A stretch of DNA of 64,000 nt, taken from the NCBI RefSeq assembly GCF_024753145.1, contig NZ_JANUGU010000004.1, positions 310,001-374,000 of the forward strand. The letters are read 5' to 3'. The notes under the pieces were generated by a model, which saw nothing but the letters and a program-made list of their open reading frames with translations, did no database searches and was not told where the DNA came from. Source of the stretch: Massilia terrae (GTDB lineage: Bacteria; Pseudomonadota; Gammaproteobacteria; Burkholderiales; Burkholderiaceae_D). A program made the position numbers and the translations under genes. This document shows, in pieces, positions 32,673 through 43,187 of the stretch (its first letter is position 1; every line of letters begins with the position of its first letter).

Positions 32673-33230
32673 ATGAAGCACACCTCCCACAACTTGGCCC
32701 TGGCGGGCATGCTGGTTCTGGCATTGTCCGCGTGTAGCACCATGCGCGGCTGGACCTCCGGTGGTTCCGGCACCGGCAGCAGCGGCAGCCCGGGGGCCAC
32801 GGGCACCTCGGGCACTTCGCAGTCCGGCGGCTCGGGCGGCTACGACCAGCAAAGCGGCAGTTCCGGCACCAGCGGCACCTCGGGCAGCAGCACCGCCAGC
32901 ATGGGCGAGGCCGGCGCCGCGGCCATGGGCTCCGGCAGCCAGGACCGCTCGCAAAGCGCCGCGGTGGCCTCCATCAGCCCGAACGCAACGGTGGTGTCGG
33001 TCGACGTCGTACCGCGCCAGGGCAGCACCGCCGAAACCGAAAGCGGCGTGACCGGGTCCACCGGCAGCAGCAGCACCGGCGCCACCGGCATGTCGGCCGG
33101 CGGCGACCGCGTCTACCGCGTCACCCTGCGCATGGACGACGGCAGCACGCGGGTGGTCACGCAAGAAAGCACGCCCGACTTCCGCGCCGGCGACCGTGTC
33201 AATCTGTCCAATGGAATGATCGCGCACTAG
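32673..33230 (+). CDS. Ser/Gly/Thr-rich lipoprotein with C-terminal beta domain
   Basis: 185 residues. Signal peptide with lipobox (LALSACS). A long low-complexity Ser/Gly/Thr segment (about 28-90) acts as a linker. The C-terminal ~85 residues form a beta-rich domain (VVSVDVVPRQGST, then YRVTLRMDDGSTRVVTQE) like small outer-membrane lipoprotein domains of the SlyB/glycine-zipper neighbourhood, though no zipper is clear. AAGGAG lies 7 bases before the ATG. Function unknown. Confidence 0.8.
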   Translation: MKHTSHNLALAGMLVLALSACSTMRGWTSGGSGTGSSGSPGATGTSGTSQSGGSGGYDQQSGSSGTSGTSGSSTASMGEAGAAAMGSGSQDRSQSAAVASISPNATVVSVDVVPRQGSTAETESGVTGSTGSSSTGATGMSAGGDRVYRVTLRMDDGSTRVVTQESTPDFRAGDRVNLSNGMIAH

Positions 33231-33299
33231 GCGGGCGCTCCTGGCCCGGTGCGATTCCCCAGCCGGGGCCGCACCGCGCCACCGCACCGCGCCACCGGC

Positions 33300-35909
33300 C
33301 TATTCGGCGACCTGCTGGCCCCGCGCGCGCTCGGCCAGCACTGTCTCGGCCGCCTTCTTGCCCGCGATGAAGGCATGGTCCGAATTGTAGTATTCCCACT
33401 CGCTGTAGCGTCCGGCCAGCACGATGTCGTAGCGCGCCAGCCAGCTGCGAATGGTTTGCACATTGGCCGCACGCTCGTGGTCGTACACCACATAGGCATA
33501 CGGCATGTCGACACTGTTGGCGACGATGACCTCGTCGTCCTCGCGCAGCATGCCCACCTTGCGGCAATCCTCGATGCAGCGCTCGATCAGCGCCTGCCCA
33601 TCCACGGGCAGCGGCTTCCACGGCGAGTAAGAAATTTCGCAAGTCAGGCCGAAGCCGCCCGGCGGATTGCACCAGGGGCTTGCGTTCCCCTGCACAAAGA
33701 TGCGGTGGAAAATCGTGTCTTCCGGGTAGTAGATCCAGTGCTTGTCGGTGATGTGTTCACGCGCCACGCCCAGGTTCACGCAGCGGATCGAAATATGCTT
33801 GAGCCCCTTGGCCGCCTTCCTCACCTCGGCCGGCGCCTCGTCGCCGATCACGCGGATCAGCTCGGGCAGCGGCATGGTCGACACCAAATGGTCGTAGCGG
33901 TAGCGGCTGCCACCGGCCAGCACCACCACGTGCTCGCGCGGGAACACCTGCGCGACTTGCGCATTCAGCTCGATGCGCCCCTTGATGTGCGGAAGGAAGC
34001 CATTCATCAGCGCCTGGAAGCCACCGCGCAGCGGATAGCCGAAGCGCGCGTTGGGTCCCATCGGTTTGCCCACCGGCTCCAGCGCGCCCTCAATGATCTC
34101 CTGCAGGTTCGGCAGCGGCACGCGCCCGCCCAGCCACGAGGTCTCCATCTCGGTCAGCGGCACCGTCCACAGCTTGCGGTTGTAGGGGATCGCGAAGTGC
34201 TTGCCGATGCCCTTGCCCCAGACCTTGTAGATGAACTCCTCGAAGTTGGGCGTCTCGCGCTTCTTCGGCGCGATGTGCGCCGTGTTGGCCACGTCCGCCG
34301 TGCCGTCGCCGCAGCAGTCCTCGACCGGCTTCGCCGCGCAGGGCTGTCCCTCGCCGGCGGCCTCGCCGTAGCGCGCCTCGATCGCGCCCATGATGCACTC
34401 CGTGATCACCTTCGGCGGCAGTCCGTACAGCGCGCCCTGGAAGGGATAGCGCGTGTACACGTTCTTGCTGTAGACCCAGGCCTCGCGGTCCTGCCAGTGC
34501 AGGTTGTCGCCCAACAGCACCTCGTACAGCTTCAGCACATACGGGTCGTTGGAGAACATGATGTGGCCGGCGTAGTCGAAAGTGAAGCCATGGTCGTTCA
34601 CCGAGCGGCACCAGCCGCCGATCGCGCCATTACGCTCCAGCAGGACCGTATCCGGGCCGAGATGATAGGCCGCCGATAGCCCGGTCGGCCCGGCGCCGAT
34701 GATCACGGTGCCCGTGTCGTGCGAGCCGCCCTGGCGGCGCAGCGGATTGACCTTCGCGCCATCGCCGTGGATGGCGCCAGCGCTTGCCTGGCCGAAGCGC
34801 GCCAGCGCCTGCGGCTGCTGCGGCGCGCTGCCGAGCAGCTCACGCATCTGCGCGGCGGTCGCATCCCACGAAGTACGCGCCACCACTTCCCGCATCGCCT
34901 CGGCCAGCGCCGCGCGCTGCGCCGGCTCCATTGCCAGCGCCGCTTCGCAGGCCGCGATGAACTCGCGCGGGCCTGCCGCGATCGCCACCACGTCGCCGTA
35001 GGGCGTGGCCACGTCGGCGATCGGCGTCGACACGATCGGCAGCTCGGCCGCCATGTATTCGAGCACCTTGGTCGGGCTGATGAAGCGGGTCGCCTCGTTC
35101 AGCGCGAACGGCAGCAGGCACACGTCCCAGCCGGCCAGGAAAGCGGGCAGCGCCTCGTAGGGCTGCTGTCCCATGTAATGGATGTTGGGCCGCCGCGGCA
35201 GCTCATGCTGGCCGATCTTGGCCACCGGCCCCGCCAGCACCACCTGCCATTCCGGATGGGCGTCGGCCAGCGCCGCCACCAGCGCGGTATCGAAGCGCTC
35301 GTCGATCACGCCGTAGAAGCCCAGGCGCGGATGCGGGATGTCGGCCTGCGCCGGATGGCTGCGCGAACGGTCGGTGGCCTGCCCGAAGTGGGCGGCGTCG
35401 ACACTGCTCGGGAAGCAGTGCACGCTGGGGTGGCGCATGCGCTTCGCTTCATACAGGCTGGGACCGCCCGCGAACACCAGGTCGGCCAGGTTGAGCAGCG
35501 CCGTCTCGCGCTGCAGCAGCTGCTTGGGCGGATTCCTGAACGACGCCAGCTCGTCCATGCAGTCGTACACCACCAGGCTCGGATCCAGTCCCTGCAGCAG
35601 CGGCAGCGCCATCGGCGTGTAGAACCAGACGATCGGCCGCTCCCCTGGCGGTACCAGGTCCGCCAGCATGGGCTGCAGCACCGGCAGCTGGTCATCGTGG
35701 AATCCGCCGGACGGAACCGGCGTGTGGGCCTGGCATACCGTCACGTTCGGCGCCGGGCTGGTGGTGTGCATGTACGGCTTGCCGTCATCATGGACCGGCT
35801 CTTCGACGAACAGGACCGGATAGTGCTGCGCCAGCCGGGTCAGCAGGTGCTGCGGCCGCTGGAATACAAAGTCCCAGCGCAAGTGGCTGAATACGACGAT
35901 CGTTGGCAT
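33300..35909 (-). CDS. Fused glycosyltransferase / UDP-galactopyranose-mutase-like FAD protein
   Basis: 869 residues in one frame. Residues 1-375 are a GT-B glycosyltransferase-like half: FSHLRWDFVFQRPQHLL, DCMDELASF and the donor-binding FISPTKVLEYMAAELPIVST. After a ~20-residue linker, residues about 402-869 carry an FAD/NAD-binding GAGPTGLSAAYHL motif and a UDP-galactopyranose-mutase/amine-oxidase-like body (GGWCRSVNDHGFTFDYAGHIMFSN, YPLRGGFQALMNG). AAAGGAG precedes the ATG. It is the last gene of a minus-strand galactose operon, so production of galactofuranose and its transfer are plausible. Both halves look intact. Confidence 0.88.
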   Translation of the reverse strand: MPTIVVFSHLRWDFVFQRPQHLLTRLAQHYPVLFVEEPVHDDGKPYMHTTSPAPNVTVCQAHTPVPSGGFHDDQLPVLQPMLADLVPPGERPIVWFYTPMALPLLQGLDPSLVVYDCMDELASFRNPPKQLLQRETALLNLADLVFAGGPSLYEAKRMRHPSVHCFPSSVDAAHFGQATDRSRSHPAQADIPHPRLGFYGVIDERFDTALVAALADAHPEWQVVLAGPVAKIGQHELPRRPNIHYMGQQPYEALPAFLAGWDVCLLPFALNEATRFISPTKVLEYMAAELPIVSTPIADVATPYGDVVAIAAGPREFIAACEAALAMEPAQRAALAEAMREVVARTSWDATAAQMRELLGSAPQQPQALARFGQASAGAIHGDGAKVNPLRRQGGSHDTGTVIIGAGPTGLSAAYHLGPDTVLLERNGAIGGWCRSVNDHGFTFDYAGHIMFSNDPYVLKLYEVLLGDNLHWQDREAWVYSKNVYTRYPFQGALYGLPPKVITECIMGAIEARYGEAAGEGQPCAAKPVEDCCGDGTADVANTAHIAPKKRETPNFEEFIYKVWGKGIGKHFAIPYNRKLWTVPLTEMETSWLGGRVPLPNLQEIIEGALEPVGKPMGPNARFGYPLRGGFQALMNGFLPHIKGRIELNAQVAQVFPREHVVVLAGGSRYRYDHLVSTMPLPELIRVIGDEAPAEVRKAAKGLKHISIRCVNLGVAREHITDKHWIYYPEDTIFHRIFVQGNASPWCNPPGGFGLTCEISYSPWKPLPVDGQALIERCIEDCRKVGMLREDDEVIVANSVDMPYAYVVYDHERAANVQTIRSWLARYDIVLAGRYSEWEYYNSDHAFIAGKKAAETVLAERARGQQVAE

Positions 35910-36005
35910 GACGACTCCTTTATCGCCCCGCGCGGCGGCGGGGCGTTGGTTGATCGGTGGTTTCCTGCATCGGCCCGATCGCCCGCGCCAACGTGAACAC
36001 GTGGC

Positions 36006-37808
36006 TCAGGCGCCGGGCCCGGGTCCCTCCTCCACATCCTTGATCTCGAGCGAGACGTTGCGTGTGGCGGCGCTGATCACCTCCAGCGGCAGCTTGGGTG
36101 TGCGGTCCGCGTTGAGCAGGCCGTTCGCTTCCTGGAAGGTGTCGGTGAACTGGGTATAGCAAAAACCGCTGAACATGAAGGTGGTGTTGACCACCTCCAG
36201 CAAGCGGCGGTACAGCGAGAGGTAGCTCTCCTCCGTGTGGGCCCGGGTATAGCCCCAGGCCTTGCTGTCCGGCGCCACGTTCGGATCGAACGCGATGCCG
36301 CCGAATTCGGTGAGCACGATCGGCTGGCCGCGGTGCGGGAAGCCGTCGAGCGTGAGAATGCGCCCGCCGGGACGCCGCTGGTCGAACAGCGTGCGCACCG
36401 GATCGGTGACGGCATAGCGTTCGCGCAGCTTCTCGGGATTGCAGTCGTAATCGTGGATGCCGAGGATGTCGGTGGCCGAGGCCTCCCAGCCGTCGTTGCC
36501 GATCACCGGGCGCGTCGAATCGAGGGTGCGCGTCAGGTGGTACAACGCCTCGACCGCGTTGCGGTGGGCCTGGGTCAGCGTCAGGTTCGGCACGCCCCAC
36601 GACTCGTTGAACGCCACCCACACCACGATGCACGGGTGGCTGTAATCGCGGTGGATGGCCTCGGTCCATTCACTGACCATGCGCTTGATCGCTTTCGGCG
36701 AGAAGCGGTAGGCCGACGGCATCTCCTCCCATACCAGCAGGCCTAGCTTGTCGGCCCAGTACAGGTAGCGCGGATCCTCGATCTTCTGGTGCTTGCGCAC
36801 GCCGTTGAAGCCCATCTCCTTGGCCAGCTCGACGTCGCGCTTCAGGTGGTCATCGGATGGCGCGGTGAGGAAGGACTCCGGCCAGTAACCCTGGTCCAGC
36901 ACCAGCCGCAGCTGGTAAGGCCGGCCATTGAGCATCAGGCGGTCGCGGTTGATCGCGAACGCGCGCAGCGCCGTGTACGAACGTACCCGGTCCAGCACCT
37001 GGCCGTCCCGGCGCAGCGTGACTTCGGCGTCCAGCAGCGTCGGCCGCTCCGGGCTCCACAGCAGCTCGTTGCGCGAGTCGTCGATGCCGGGGTCGGACAG
37101 CGCGATCTTGCGGTTGGCCTCGCCCGAGACCAGCTTGTAATGGTCGTCCGCCAGCAGCTGCTTGCCGTGCCAGATCTTCACCTCGACGAACAGGTCGGAC
37201 GGGATGTCGCCGGCCGCGAACACCTCGCAGCCGATCTCGAAGTTCTCGAAGATCGGGGTCCACTTGAGCGTGCCGATGTAGGTATTGGCGACCTGCTCCA
37301 CCCACACGGTCTGCCAGATGCCGGTGGTGCGCGGATACCAGATCGAGTGCGGCTCCAGCAGCCAGTCCTGCTTGCCGCGCGGTTTTTCAAGGTCGGCCGG
37401 GTCGTCCTCGACCAGCACCGTCAGCAGTTGCCGCCCATCGGCGTTCATCGCCATCGTGATATCGCAGGAGAACGAGGTGTGGCCGCCGATGTGCTCCGCC
37501 ACCACGTGGCCGTTGATCCACACCCGCGCCAGGTAATCGACCGCGCCGAAGTGGAGGATGGTGCGCCCGCTGCTGGGCTTTAGCTCGAACTCGCGCTGGT
37601 ACCAGCAGGCGCTGTGGAAGCCCGTGTCCTGGACGCCGCTCATCTCGGTCTCGGGCGCGAACGGGACATTGATCTCGTGGGTCCAGCCGTTCACCTGGCC
37701 GGGCAGCCTGAACTTGCGCTCGTCGTCGTAGCGGAAGCGCCACTTGCCGTTCAGGTTCATCCACTGGTCGCGGACCAGTTGCGGGCGGGGGTACTCAAAC
37801 TGGCTCAT
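36006..37808 (-). CDS. Glycoside hydrolase family 2 (beta-galactosidase/glucuronidase-like)
   Basis: 600 residues. A jelly-roll sugar-binding domain ([11 protein letters not shown], then [21 protein letters not shown]) leads to an Ig-like domain and a TIM barrel. The acid/base Glu is in WVAFNESWG (near residue 402) and the nucleophile Glu in VLTEFGG (near residue 500). No signal peptide, so it is cytosolic and acts on imported glycosides. Its ATG lies 14 bases inside the end of galK. Context suggests beta-galactoside hydrolysis, but GH2 also includes glucuronidases and mannosidases. Confidence 0.9.
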   Translation of the reverse strand: MSQFEYPRPQLVRDQWMNLNGKWRFRYDDERKFRLPGQVNGWTHEINVPFAPETEMSGVQDTGFHSACWYQREFELKPSSGRTILHFGAVDYLARVWINGHVVAEHIGGHTSFSCDITMAMNADGRQLLTVLVEDDPADLEKPRGKQDWLLEPHSIWYPRTTGIWQTVWVEQVANTYIGTLKWTPIFENFEIGCEVFAAGDIPSDLFVEVKIWHGKQLLADDHYKLVSGEANRKIALSDPGIDDSRNELLWSPERPTLLDAEVTLRRDGQVLDRVRSYTALRAFAINRDRLMLNGRPYQLRLVLDQGYWPESFLTAPSDDHLKRDVELAKEMGFNGVRKHQKIEDPRYLYWADKLGLLVWEEMPSAYRFSPKAIKRMVSEWTEAIHRDYSHPCIVVWVAFNESWGVPNLTLTQAHRNAVEALYHLTRTLDSTRPVIGNDGWEASATDILGIHDYDCNPEKLRERYAVTDPVRTLFDQRRPGGRILTLDGFPHRGQPIVLTEFGGIAFDPNVAPDSKAWGYTRAHTEESYLSLYRRLLEVVNTTFMFSGFCYTQFTDTFQEANGLLNADRTPKLPLEVISAATRNVSLEIKDVEEGPGPGA

Positions 37809-38904
37809 TGTTTTCCTTTCCTTGGCTTGTTTTTTCGTCCTGTACCGGAATCAGGATCCGGCCGTGCCGTCCATTCTTGTTGTAGCGGGTGAGCGCGGCC
37901 TGCGCGGCCTGCTGTTCCTCGCCGGCGCGGCACAGCGCCACCGTGGCGCCGCCGAAGCCGGCCCCGGTCAGGCGCGCGCCGTACACGCCGGGCGCGGCGC
38001 GCAGCGCCTCCACCAGCGCATCCAGCTCGGGAATCGACACTTCATAGTCGTCGGCCAGGCTCTGGTGCGAGTCGTTCATCAGCTGGCCGAAGCGTTCCGC
38101 CGACACTCCGCGCACCGCCTCCAGCACGCGCAGGTTCTCGCGCACCACGTGGCGCGCGCGCCGGCGCAGCGGCTCGGGCAGCTGCTCGACCGCCGCGGGG
38201 TCCTCGACGTCGCGCAGCGACTTCACGCCCAGCTTGCGCGCCGCCTCCTCGCATTCGGCGCGGCGCTCGTTGTACTTGCTGCCGGCGAGCTTGCGCGGCA
38301 CCCCGCTGTCGATCACGATGATGCCGGCATCGGGCGGCAGCGGCACCAGCCGGTGCTCCAGCGAGCGCGCGTCGATGAACAGCATGTGGCCGCTGTCGGC
38401 CAGGCTGGACGCCATCTGGTCCATGATCCCGCAATTCACGCGGGCGTATTCGATCTCGGCCCGCTGCGCCAGGCGCGCCAGCCGGACGTCGTTGAGCTCG
38501 GCCCCGATCAGCTCGCGCAGCGCGCGCAAGGTCGCCACTTCCAGCGCCGCCGACGACGACAGGCCGGAGCCCACCGGCAGCTCGGTCGACACGAACACCC
38601 GCAGCGCCGGCACCTTCTGGCCGCCCGCCTGCACCAGCCGGATGCAGCCCTCGATGTAGCTGCCGAAGCCCTGCGGCGCGCTGCCGTTCTCCGGGAAGTC
38701 GACGCTGCTGTCCAGCGTCGACGATTGAAAGTAGAAATGGCCGTCGCCACTCGGGCTCATCGCCACGGTGGTGCGCTGCGGTGTCGCGACCGGCAGCATG
38801 AAGCCGTCGTTGTAGTCGGTGTGTTCGCCCAGCAGGTTGACGCGCCCGGGCGCCGAGGCCACCACATCGGGCGCGCCGCCGAAAAAGGATTCGCTGCTCG
38901 TCAT
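37795..38904 (-). CDS. galK: Galactokinase
   Basis: 369 residues. It phosphorylates galactose at C1 in the Leloir pathway. The galactose signature [19 protein letters not shown] (near 20), the ATP-binding [14 protein letters not shown] and the C-terminal [14 protein letters not shown] are all present. The ATG overlaps the stop of the M24-like gene (ATGA) and has GGAGG upstream. The gene order galT-M24-galK-GH2-GT/UGM forms one operon. Confidence 0.95.
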   Translation of the reverse strand: MTSSESFFGGAPDVVASAPGRVNLLGEHTDYNDGFMLPVATPQRTTVAMSPSGDGHFYFQSSTLDSSVDFPENGSAPQGFGSYIEGCIRLVQAGGQKVPALRVFVSTELPVGSGLSSSAALEVATLRALRELIGAELNDVRLARLAQRAEIEYARVNCGIMDQMASSLADSGHMLFIDARSLEHRLVPLPPDAGIIVIDSGVPRKLAGSKYNERRAECEEAARKLGVKSLRDVEDPAAVEQLPEPLRRRARHVVRENLRVLEAVRGVSAERFGQLMNDSHQSLADDYEVSIPELDALVEALRAAPGVYGARLTGAGFGGATVALCRAGEEQQAAQAALTRYNKNGRHGRILIPVQDEKTSQGKENNEPV

Positions 38905-39995
38905 GTCGCCTCCAGCCATAAGGGCCGCATGCGGCCGTGGTCGTCGCGCGCCGGCCAGGCCGGGTCGCACGTCAGGTTCTCCAGCCCCTGCGGGCCGAGA
39001 ATGAAGGTGTCCTCGATCGTCAGCCCATTGAAGCTGGGGTTGAACGCGAACGCCATGCCGGTCTCCAGTTCGGTCGCGGTGACCGGCGTGGCGACGATCT
39101 CGCGCGAGGCGTAGCCGGTGATGCCGCCCTGGTGGTGTTCGCGGATCGCATCCGGCCGGTTGGCGTGGCGGTAGCCCTGCTCCAGCGCGAAGTACACCGC
39201 CGACAGCGAACTGCCGGGCAGCACCGCGGCCAGCCCGGTGGCTTCGACCGCCATCAGCTCGCGCTGCTCGGCCGGCGCCGGGCCAAAGCTGACGCAGCGC
39301 GCCAGGCTCGCATGCAGGCCGTGGCGGCGCGCGCAGCAGCGCAGCATGGCGCGCCCGCCGATGCGCTCCAGCGACGGCGGCGGGTGGCGGTACAGCGGCA
39401 GGCGCCGCTCGCCGGCCGCCAGCACCAGCGCCGGTTCCAGCCCGCGCCGCACCAGTGCCTGCGCCCCGGCCGCCGCCAGCTCGGCCTCGGTCCATTCCGG
39501 GCGCGCCTGGCGCAACGCCTCGCTCATCGCCTCGGCGGCGGCGCGTCCCAGCGCGCGGTAGCGCCCGATCTCGCCGCCGCCCAGCACCATGCGGCGCTGG
39601 CGCAGCGTCGGCGGCAGCGGCAGCTCGCCGTTGGCCGGCCGGTCCGACAGCACCGGCAGTCCGCCCGCGATTTCGAACACATAGCGCTCGCGCAGCTCCA
39701 GCTCGGTCCACGGCGTAGGGTGGTAGGAAAAACCGGGCGGCGCCTCCTCCGCGCGCAGCCGTTTTTCCTCGATGTCGTCGGTCAGGATGCAGGCGTCCTC
39801 GCGCGACACCAGCACCTCGGCCGCGCCGGTCTCCTGCGACAGCAGCACCGCGTTCGAGCCGCCGGCCGTGATCCACGCGAACCAGTCGGTGCCGCGCAGC
39901 CGGATCGCGCTGGCGCCGGTCTTCTCCAGCACATCGCGCAGCAGCGCCAGCTTCACCGCCGCCTCCGCGCTGCGATCGACGGATGCTTCGCTCAC
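38901..39995 (-). CDS. Degenerate M24 (creatinase/prolidase-fold) protein in the galactose operon
   Basis: 364 residues. An N-terminal creatinase-like domain is followed by a pita-bread catalytic fold. The metal-site pattern is broken: the two Asp positions read Arg and Ser ([15 protein letters not shown]), and the EPG Glu is replaced by Asn (AFNPSFNG). A His ([11 protein letters not shown]) and the late Glu (TIEDTFIL) remain. That is the state seen in metal-independent creatinase-type hydrolases, so it is probably not a peptidase. GTG 39995 overlaps the galT stop. Its place between galT and galK suggests a role in galactose or glycan metabolism. Confidence 0.82.
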   Translation of the reverse strand: MSEASVDRSAEAAVKLALLRDVLEKTGASAIRLRGTDWFAWITAGGSNAVLLSQETGAAEVLVSREDACILTDDIEEKRLRAEEAPPGFSYHPTPWTELELRERYVFEIAGGLPVLSDRPANGELPLPPTLRQRRMVLGGGEIGRYRALGRAAAEAMSEALRQARPEWTEAELAAAGAQALVRRGLEPALVLAAGERRLPLYRHPPPSLERIGGRAMLRCCARRHGLHASLARCVSFGPAPAEQRELMAVEATGLAAVLPGSSLSAVYFALEQGYRHANRPDAIREHHQGGITGYASREIVATPVTATELETGMAFAFNPSFNGLTIEDTFILGPQGLENLTCDPAWPARDDHGRMRPLWLEAT

Positions 39996-41092
39996 TGGAC
40001 TACCCTCTCTTCCAGGCTGACCTGCACCTGCTGCAGCTCGTAGGCGGTGGACTCGGGCAGCACGTCCATCGCGAACATGCCGGCGCCGATCTCGGTGCCC
40101 GCCAGGTACTTCAGGCGATCGCGGTTGCGATAGGGCGGGAAGAACTCGGCGTGCAGCTGGGTCTCGGGATGGCTGGCGCCATCGGTCGGCGCCTGGTACC
40201 AGCTCATCAAGTATGGGAAGGGCCGGTCCCACAGCCCGTCGAATTTGAGCAGCACTGTCTTGAGCGCGCGCGCCAGGTCGGCGCGCTGCTCCGGCGTGAG
40301 CGCGGCGAAGTCCTTGCACGGCGCGCTCGGCATCAGCCACACCTCGTAGGGATAGCGCGCGCACGGCGGCACGAAGGCGATCGCGTGCGGTCCCTGGTAC
40401 AGCACGCGCTGGCCGTCCTCCGCCTCCAGCCTGGCCATGTCGCACAGCAGGCTGGAGCCGTGCTGCAAGAAGTATTCGCGCTCCTGCGCCAGCATATTGG
40501 CCGGCACCGGCGGGACGAAGGGATAGGCGTAGATCTGGCCGTGCGGATGGTGCAGCGTCACGCCGACTTCCGCGCCGCGGTTCTCGAACGGCAGCACGTA
40601 ATGGATGTTGTGCTGGCCGCCGATGCGGGTGGTGCGGTCGCCCCATACCTGCAGCAGCAGCTCGATGCGCGACAGCGACAGCGCGGAGAGCGAGGACACC
40701 GGGTCCTGCGTGAACACCACCACTTCGCAGTGGCCGTTGGCGGGCGCGGTCGGCACCGTCGACGCCGGCGGATCGTGCGAGTCCAGCGCCAGCGAGGGAA
40801 AGCGGTTGTCGAACACCGCGATCTCGTAGTCGCCCTGCGGCAGCTCGGTCGGATTGGCCGGATCCATGGTCACCGCCAGCGGGTTGTACTGCGGCGGCGG
40901 CTGGAACGTGCGGTTCTGGCGATAGGCGGCGTAGGTCACCCACTCCCCGCGCAACGGATGCCAGCGCAGGTGCGGATTGGCGTGTTGGGGATCGGCGAAC
41001 GGACTCGGCGCCACGAGCCCGTCCGGTATCGGCAAGTTGCTGTAAAGGGTGAGATGTCGGCCGTCCGGTTTGATGAGTTCTTTGATATGCAT
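39992..41092 (-). CDS. galT: Galactose-1-phosphate uridylyltransferase
   Basis: 366 residues. It exchanges UMP between UDP-glucose and galactose 1-phosphate. The HIT-type active site [15 protein letters not shown] carries the nucleophilic His, and [23 protein letters not shown] is typical of the N-terminus. ATG 41092 has no strong ribosome-binding site; a longer frame is unlikely. First gene of the minus-strand operon. The 424-base gap to the divergent pirin gene holds its promoter region but no recognised operator. Confidence 0.94.
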   Translation of the reverse strand: MHIKELIKPDGRHLTLYSNLPIPDGLVAPSPFADPQHANPHLRWHPLRGEWVTYAAYRQNRTFQPPPQYNPLAVTMDPANPTELPQGDYEIAVFDNRFPSLALDSHDPPASTVPTAPANGHCEVVVFTQDPVSSLSALSLSRIELLLQVWGDRTTRIGGQHNIHYVLPFENRGAEVGVTLHHPHGQIYAYPFVPPVPANMLAQEREYFLQHGSSLLCDMARLEAEDGQRVLYQGPHAIAFVPPCARYPYEVWLMPSAPCKDFAALTPEQRADLARALKTVLLKFDGLWDRPFPYLMSWYQAPTDGASHPETQLHAEFFPPYRNRDRLKYLAGTEIGAGMFAMDVLPESTAYELQQVQVSLEERVVQ

Positions 41093-41515
41093 GGCATGCT
41101 GAATGGCGAGCATTGGATGGACGTGATGCAACAATTCAACGGGCCCGCGCCCCCTCTGCATCACGGCTGGAAATCGATCCTAACATGCAGTTTTCGCCAT
41201 AATTTCCGGGGGGTAATCGGTGCGATTTCTGAGCATCAATTTGCCTGCCTGCCAGTCAGCGAACGGAACACGCCGCTTCCTCCCACGCTCCTAGGGAAGC
41301 GCCGATGCGCGCCCTCGCGGGGCCCGACAATAAAGCGGCGATGTAGGTTCGGACCTACAAAACGTATGGGGTTTTTTACGCAGTTCCATGAGGCGGACGC
41401 CTACGCCCGAATGTCCTCTAAAGATGAGTTCCCGGCGTTCGTCCAGCTTGAATGCGCGCAAGGATGGCGGCTTGGGTTATCGTATTGGCTACCCCATGCA
41501 ACGGAGAACAACAAG

Positions 41516-42370
41516 ATGAGCCTTCGCACCATCAAGCGGCTGCACCCGGCGGTGCGCGACGACATCGGCGACCTGATCACGCAGCGGCCGCTGCCCAGTC
41601 CGCACCTGCCGCAGCTCGATCCTTTCCTGTTCCTCAACCACCACGGGCCGCAGACCTACCCGCCGCACAACCGCGGCCTGCCCTTCGGCCCGCATCCGCA
41701 CCGCGGCTTCGAAACCGTGACCTTCATCCTCGCCGGCCTGCTGACGCACCAGGACAGCGCCGGCCACGAGAGCATCATCCGCGCCGGCGGCGTGCAATGG
41801 ATGACGGCGGGACGCGGCCTGGTGCATGCGGAGATTTCGCCGCCCGAGTTCTTGCGCGACGGCGGACCGCTGGAGATCCTGCAGCTATGGGTGAACCTGC
41901 CGCCGCACCTGAAGATGAGCGCGCCGGCCTACACCGGGCTGCAGCGCGAGCAGATTCCCGCGATCGCGGTCAACGACAAGGTGACGCTGAACCTGATCGC
42001 CGGCAGTTACAAGGGCGTGGCGGGACCGGTGCAGTCGCTGACCGGTGTGTTCATGAGCACGATCGAACTCGCGGCCGGCGGACATGTGCGGGTGGATGGA
42101 CTACTCGGCCGCACCGTGTTCCTGTACGTGGTGCGCGGCGTGGTCGAAGTGGAAGGCGACAAGATCGGCGAAATGCACCTGGCCGAACTGAACGACGAAG
42201 GCGACGCGATCGAGATCTACGCCGAGACCGGTGCCCTGCTGGCGCTCGGGCATGCGGAAGCGATCAACGCGCCGGTGGTGGCGCACGGTCCCTTCGTGAT
42301 GAACACGCGCGAGGAAATCGTCGACGCGATCAACGACTACCAGGCCGGAAAATTCGGCGCGCCACGGTGA
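41516..42370 (+). CDS. Pirin-family cupin protein
   Basis: 284 residues with the pirin bicupin layout. The metal-binding motif FGPHPHRGFETVTFI and the second-cupin strand GGVQWMTAGRGLVHAE are intact. Some pirins act as quercetin dioxygenases or redox sensors; function here unknown. GGAG precedes ATG 41516. It converges on the 42393-42761 gene, and a 9-bp GC-rich inverted repeat (42355-42384) without a T run spans its end. Confidence 0.9.
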   Translation: MSLRTIKRLHPAVRDDIGDLITQRPLPSPHLPQLDPFLFLNHHGPQTYPPHNRGLPFGPHPHRGFETVTFILAGLLTHQDSAGHESIIRAGGVQWMTAGRGLVHAEISPPEFLRDGGPLEILQLWVNLPPHLKMSAPAYTGLQREQIPAIAVNDKVTLNLIAGSYKGVAGPVQSLTGVFMSTIELAAGGHVRVDGLLGRTVFLYVVRGVVEVEGDKIGEMHLAELNDEGDAIEIYAETGALLALGHAEAINAPVVAHGPFVMNTREEIVDAINDYQAGKFGAPR

Positions 42371-42392
42371 TTGGCGGCGCGCCGTAGGGCCA

Positions 42393-42761
42393 TCATTTCA
42401 CCGCCGCGGTGCTGACCAGGACGTTGACCGGGAAATCGCCGTTGTCGAAGGTGAGGCGCAGCGCATCGTTGCGCGACGCGTATTTGTTCGGGCCCACCGA
42501 CAGGATCTCGGTACGGGTGTCGCCGACTTCGGCGTACAGGCGCGTGCCCATGCTCGACACGCGCAGCGTGCGGCCATCGGCCAGCTGGTAGGAGCCCTGC
42601 AGGCTGGCCATGTCGCCCTCGGTCGGCTTGTGGTAGGCGCTGGCGGTCACCGCCACCTGGTTCATGCTGGTGTCGATATTATTGGCGGCGGAAGGAGCGG
42701 CGCTGGCCGAGAAGGAAGCGGCGGCGGCGGCGATCAGGGTCAGTACGTGTGCGGTGCGCAT
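42393..42761 (-). CDS. Small exported protein, function unknown
   Basis: 122 residues. A signal peptide (VLTLIAAAAASFSASA, cleavage near A-APS) precedes a beta-rich mature part with LQGSYQLADGRTLRVSSMGTRLYAEVG and LRLTFDNGDFPVNVLVS. GAGGA lies upstream of the ATG. The mature part resembles small periplasmic proteins with a TonB- or lipocalin-like strand pattern, but I cannot name a family. The 426-base gap upstream (42762-43187) contains only the MarR promoter and operator. Confidence 0.72.
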   Translation of the reverse strand: MRTAHVLTLIAAAAASFSASAAPSAANNIDTSMNQVAVTASAYHKPTEGDMASLQGSYQLADGRTLRVSSMGTRLYAEVGDTRTEILSVGPNKYASRNDALRLTFDNGDFPVNVLVSTAAVK

Positions 42762-43127
42762 GGTTCAAATCCTCATGGTCGAAATGTAGGGGTAGATTCA
42801 ATTTCGCCGGGCGCTTTCAATTACCTGGCGAATGATCAAAGTGTATCGATCGCCCATTTCGCGACAATCGGGTATTGACCGAAACGCCAAAAACGCAGGA
42901 TGAAATGCGATTAGGCGCGACAAGCGCGCAGCCCGAACTGACGGGCTTTCTTCGATGCGGAGGCGCGCGATACGCATGCCACGCAGACGCCGTATGCATG
43001 CAATATGCAGCGCCATCGCGCGGTTTGAAATAAGCAGAGAACAAAGTAGAGAACGTCGTGCCCGGCACTGCCGAGCCCGCAACCCTGCGACGATTCCCGC
43101 ACCCTTGTCACACAATCGACGCGCAAA

Positions 43128-43156
43128 TTGCAAACATTTCTTACCTGCGCTAAACT
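43128..43156 (+). promoter_or_regulatory. Promoter of the MarR efflux operon
   Basis: TTGCAA (43128-43133) and TAAACT (43151-43156) with a 17-base spacer, giving a predicted start near 43163. An in-frame start inside this promoter would add 20 residues to MarR, which I reject. Confidence 0.6.
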
Positions 43157-43173
43157 AGATAGATACCTATCTA
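43156..43173. promoter_or_regulatory. MarR operator (TAGATAG-ATAC-CTATCTA)
   Basis: A perfect 7-bp inverted repeat with a 4-base spacer over the end of the -10 element and the predicted +1, 15 bases before the marR ATG. The size and placement are typical of an autorepressing MarR site. Confidence 0.7.
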
Positions 43174-43187
43174 TATGCTTCTTAATC

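Noticed and set aside
33249-35996. 476- and 425-residue plus-strand frames over the glycosyltransferase/UGM gene
   Set aside because: Shadows of the minus-strand gene; no motifs and low-complexity composition.
39983-41515. Long N-terminal extension of the pirin frame
   Set aside because: The frame opens antisense to galT; pirin homology and a GGAG site begin at 41516.
42355-42384. GC-rich hairpin between pirin and the 42393 gene
   Set aside because: No T run on either side; could be chance in sequence of this composition.
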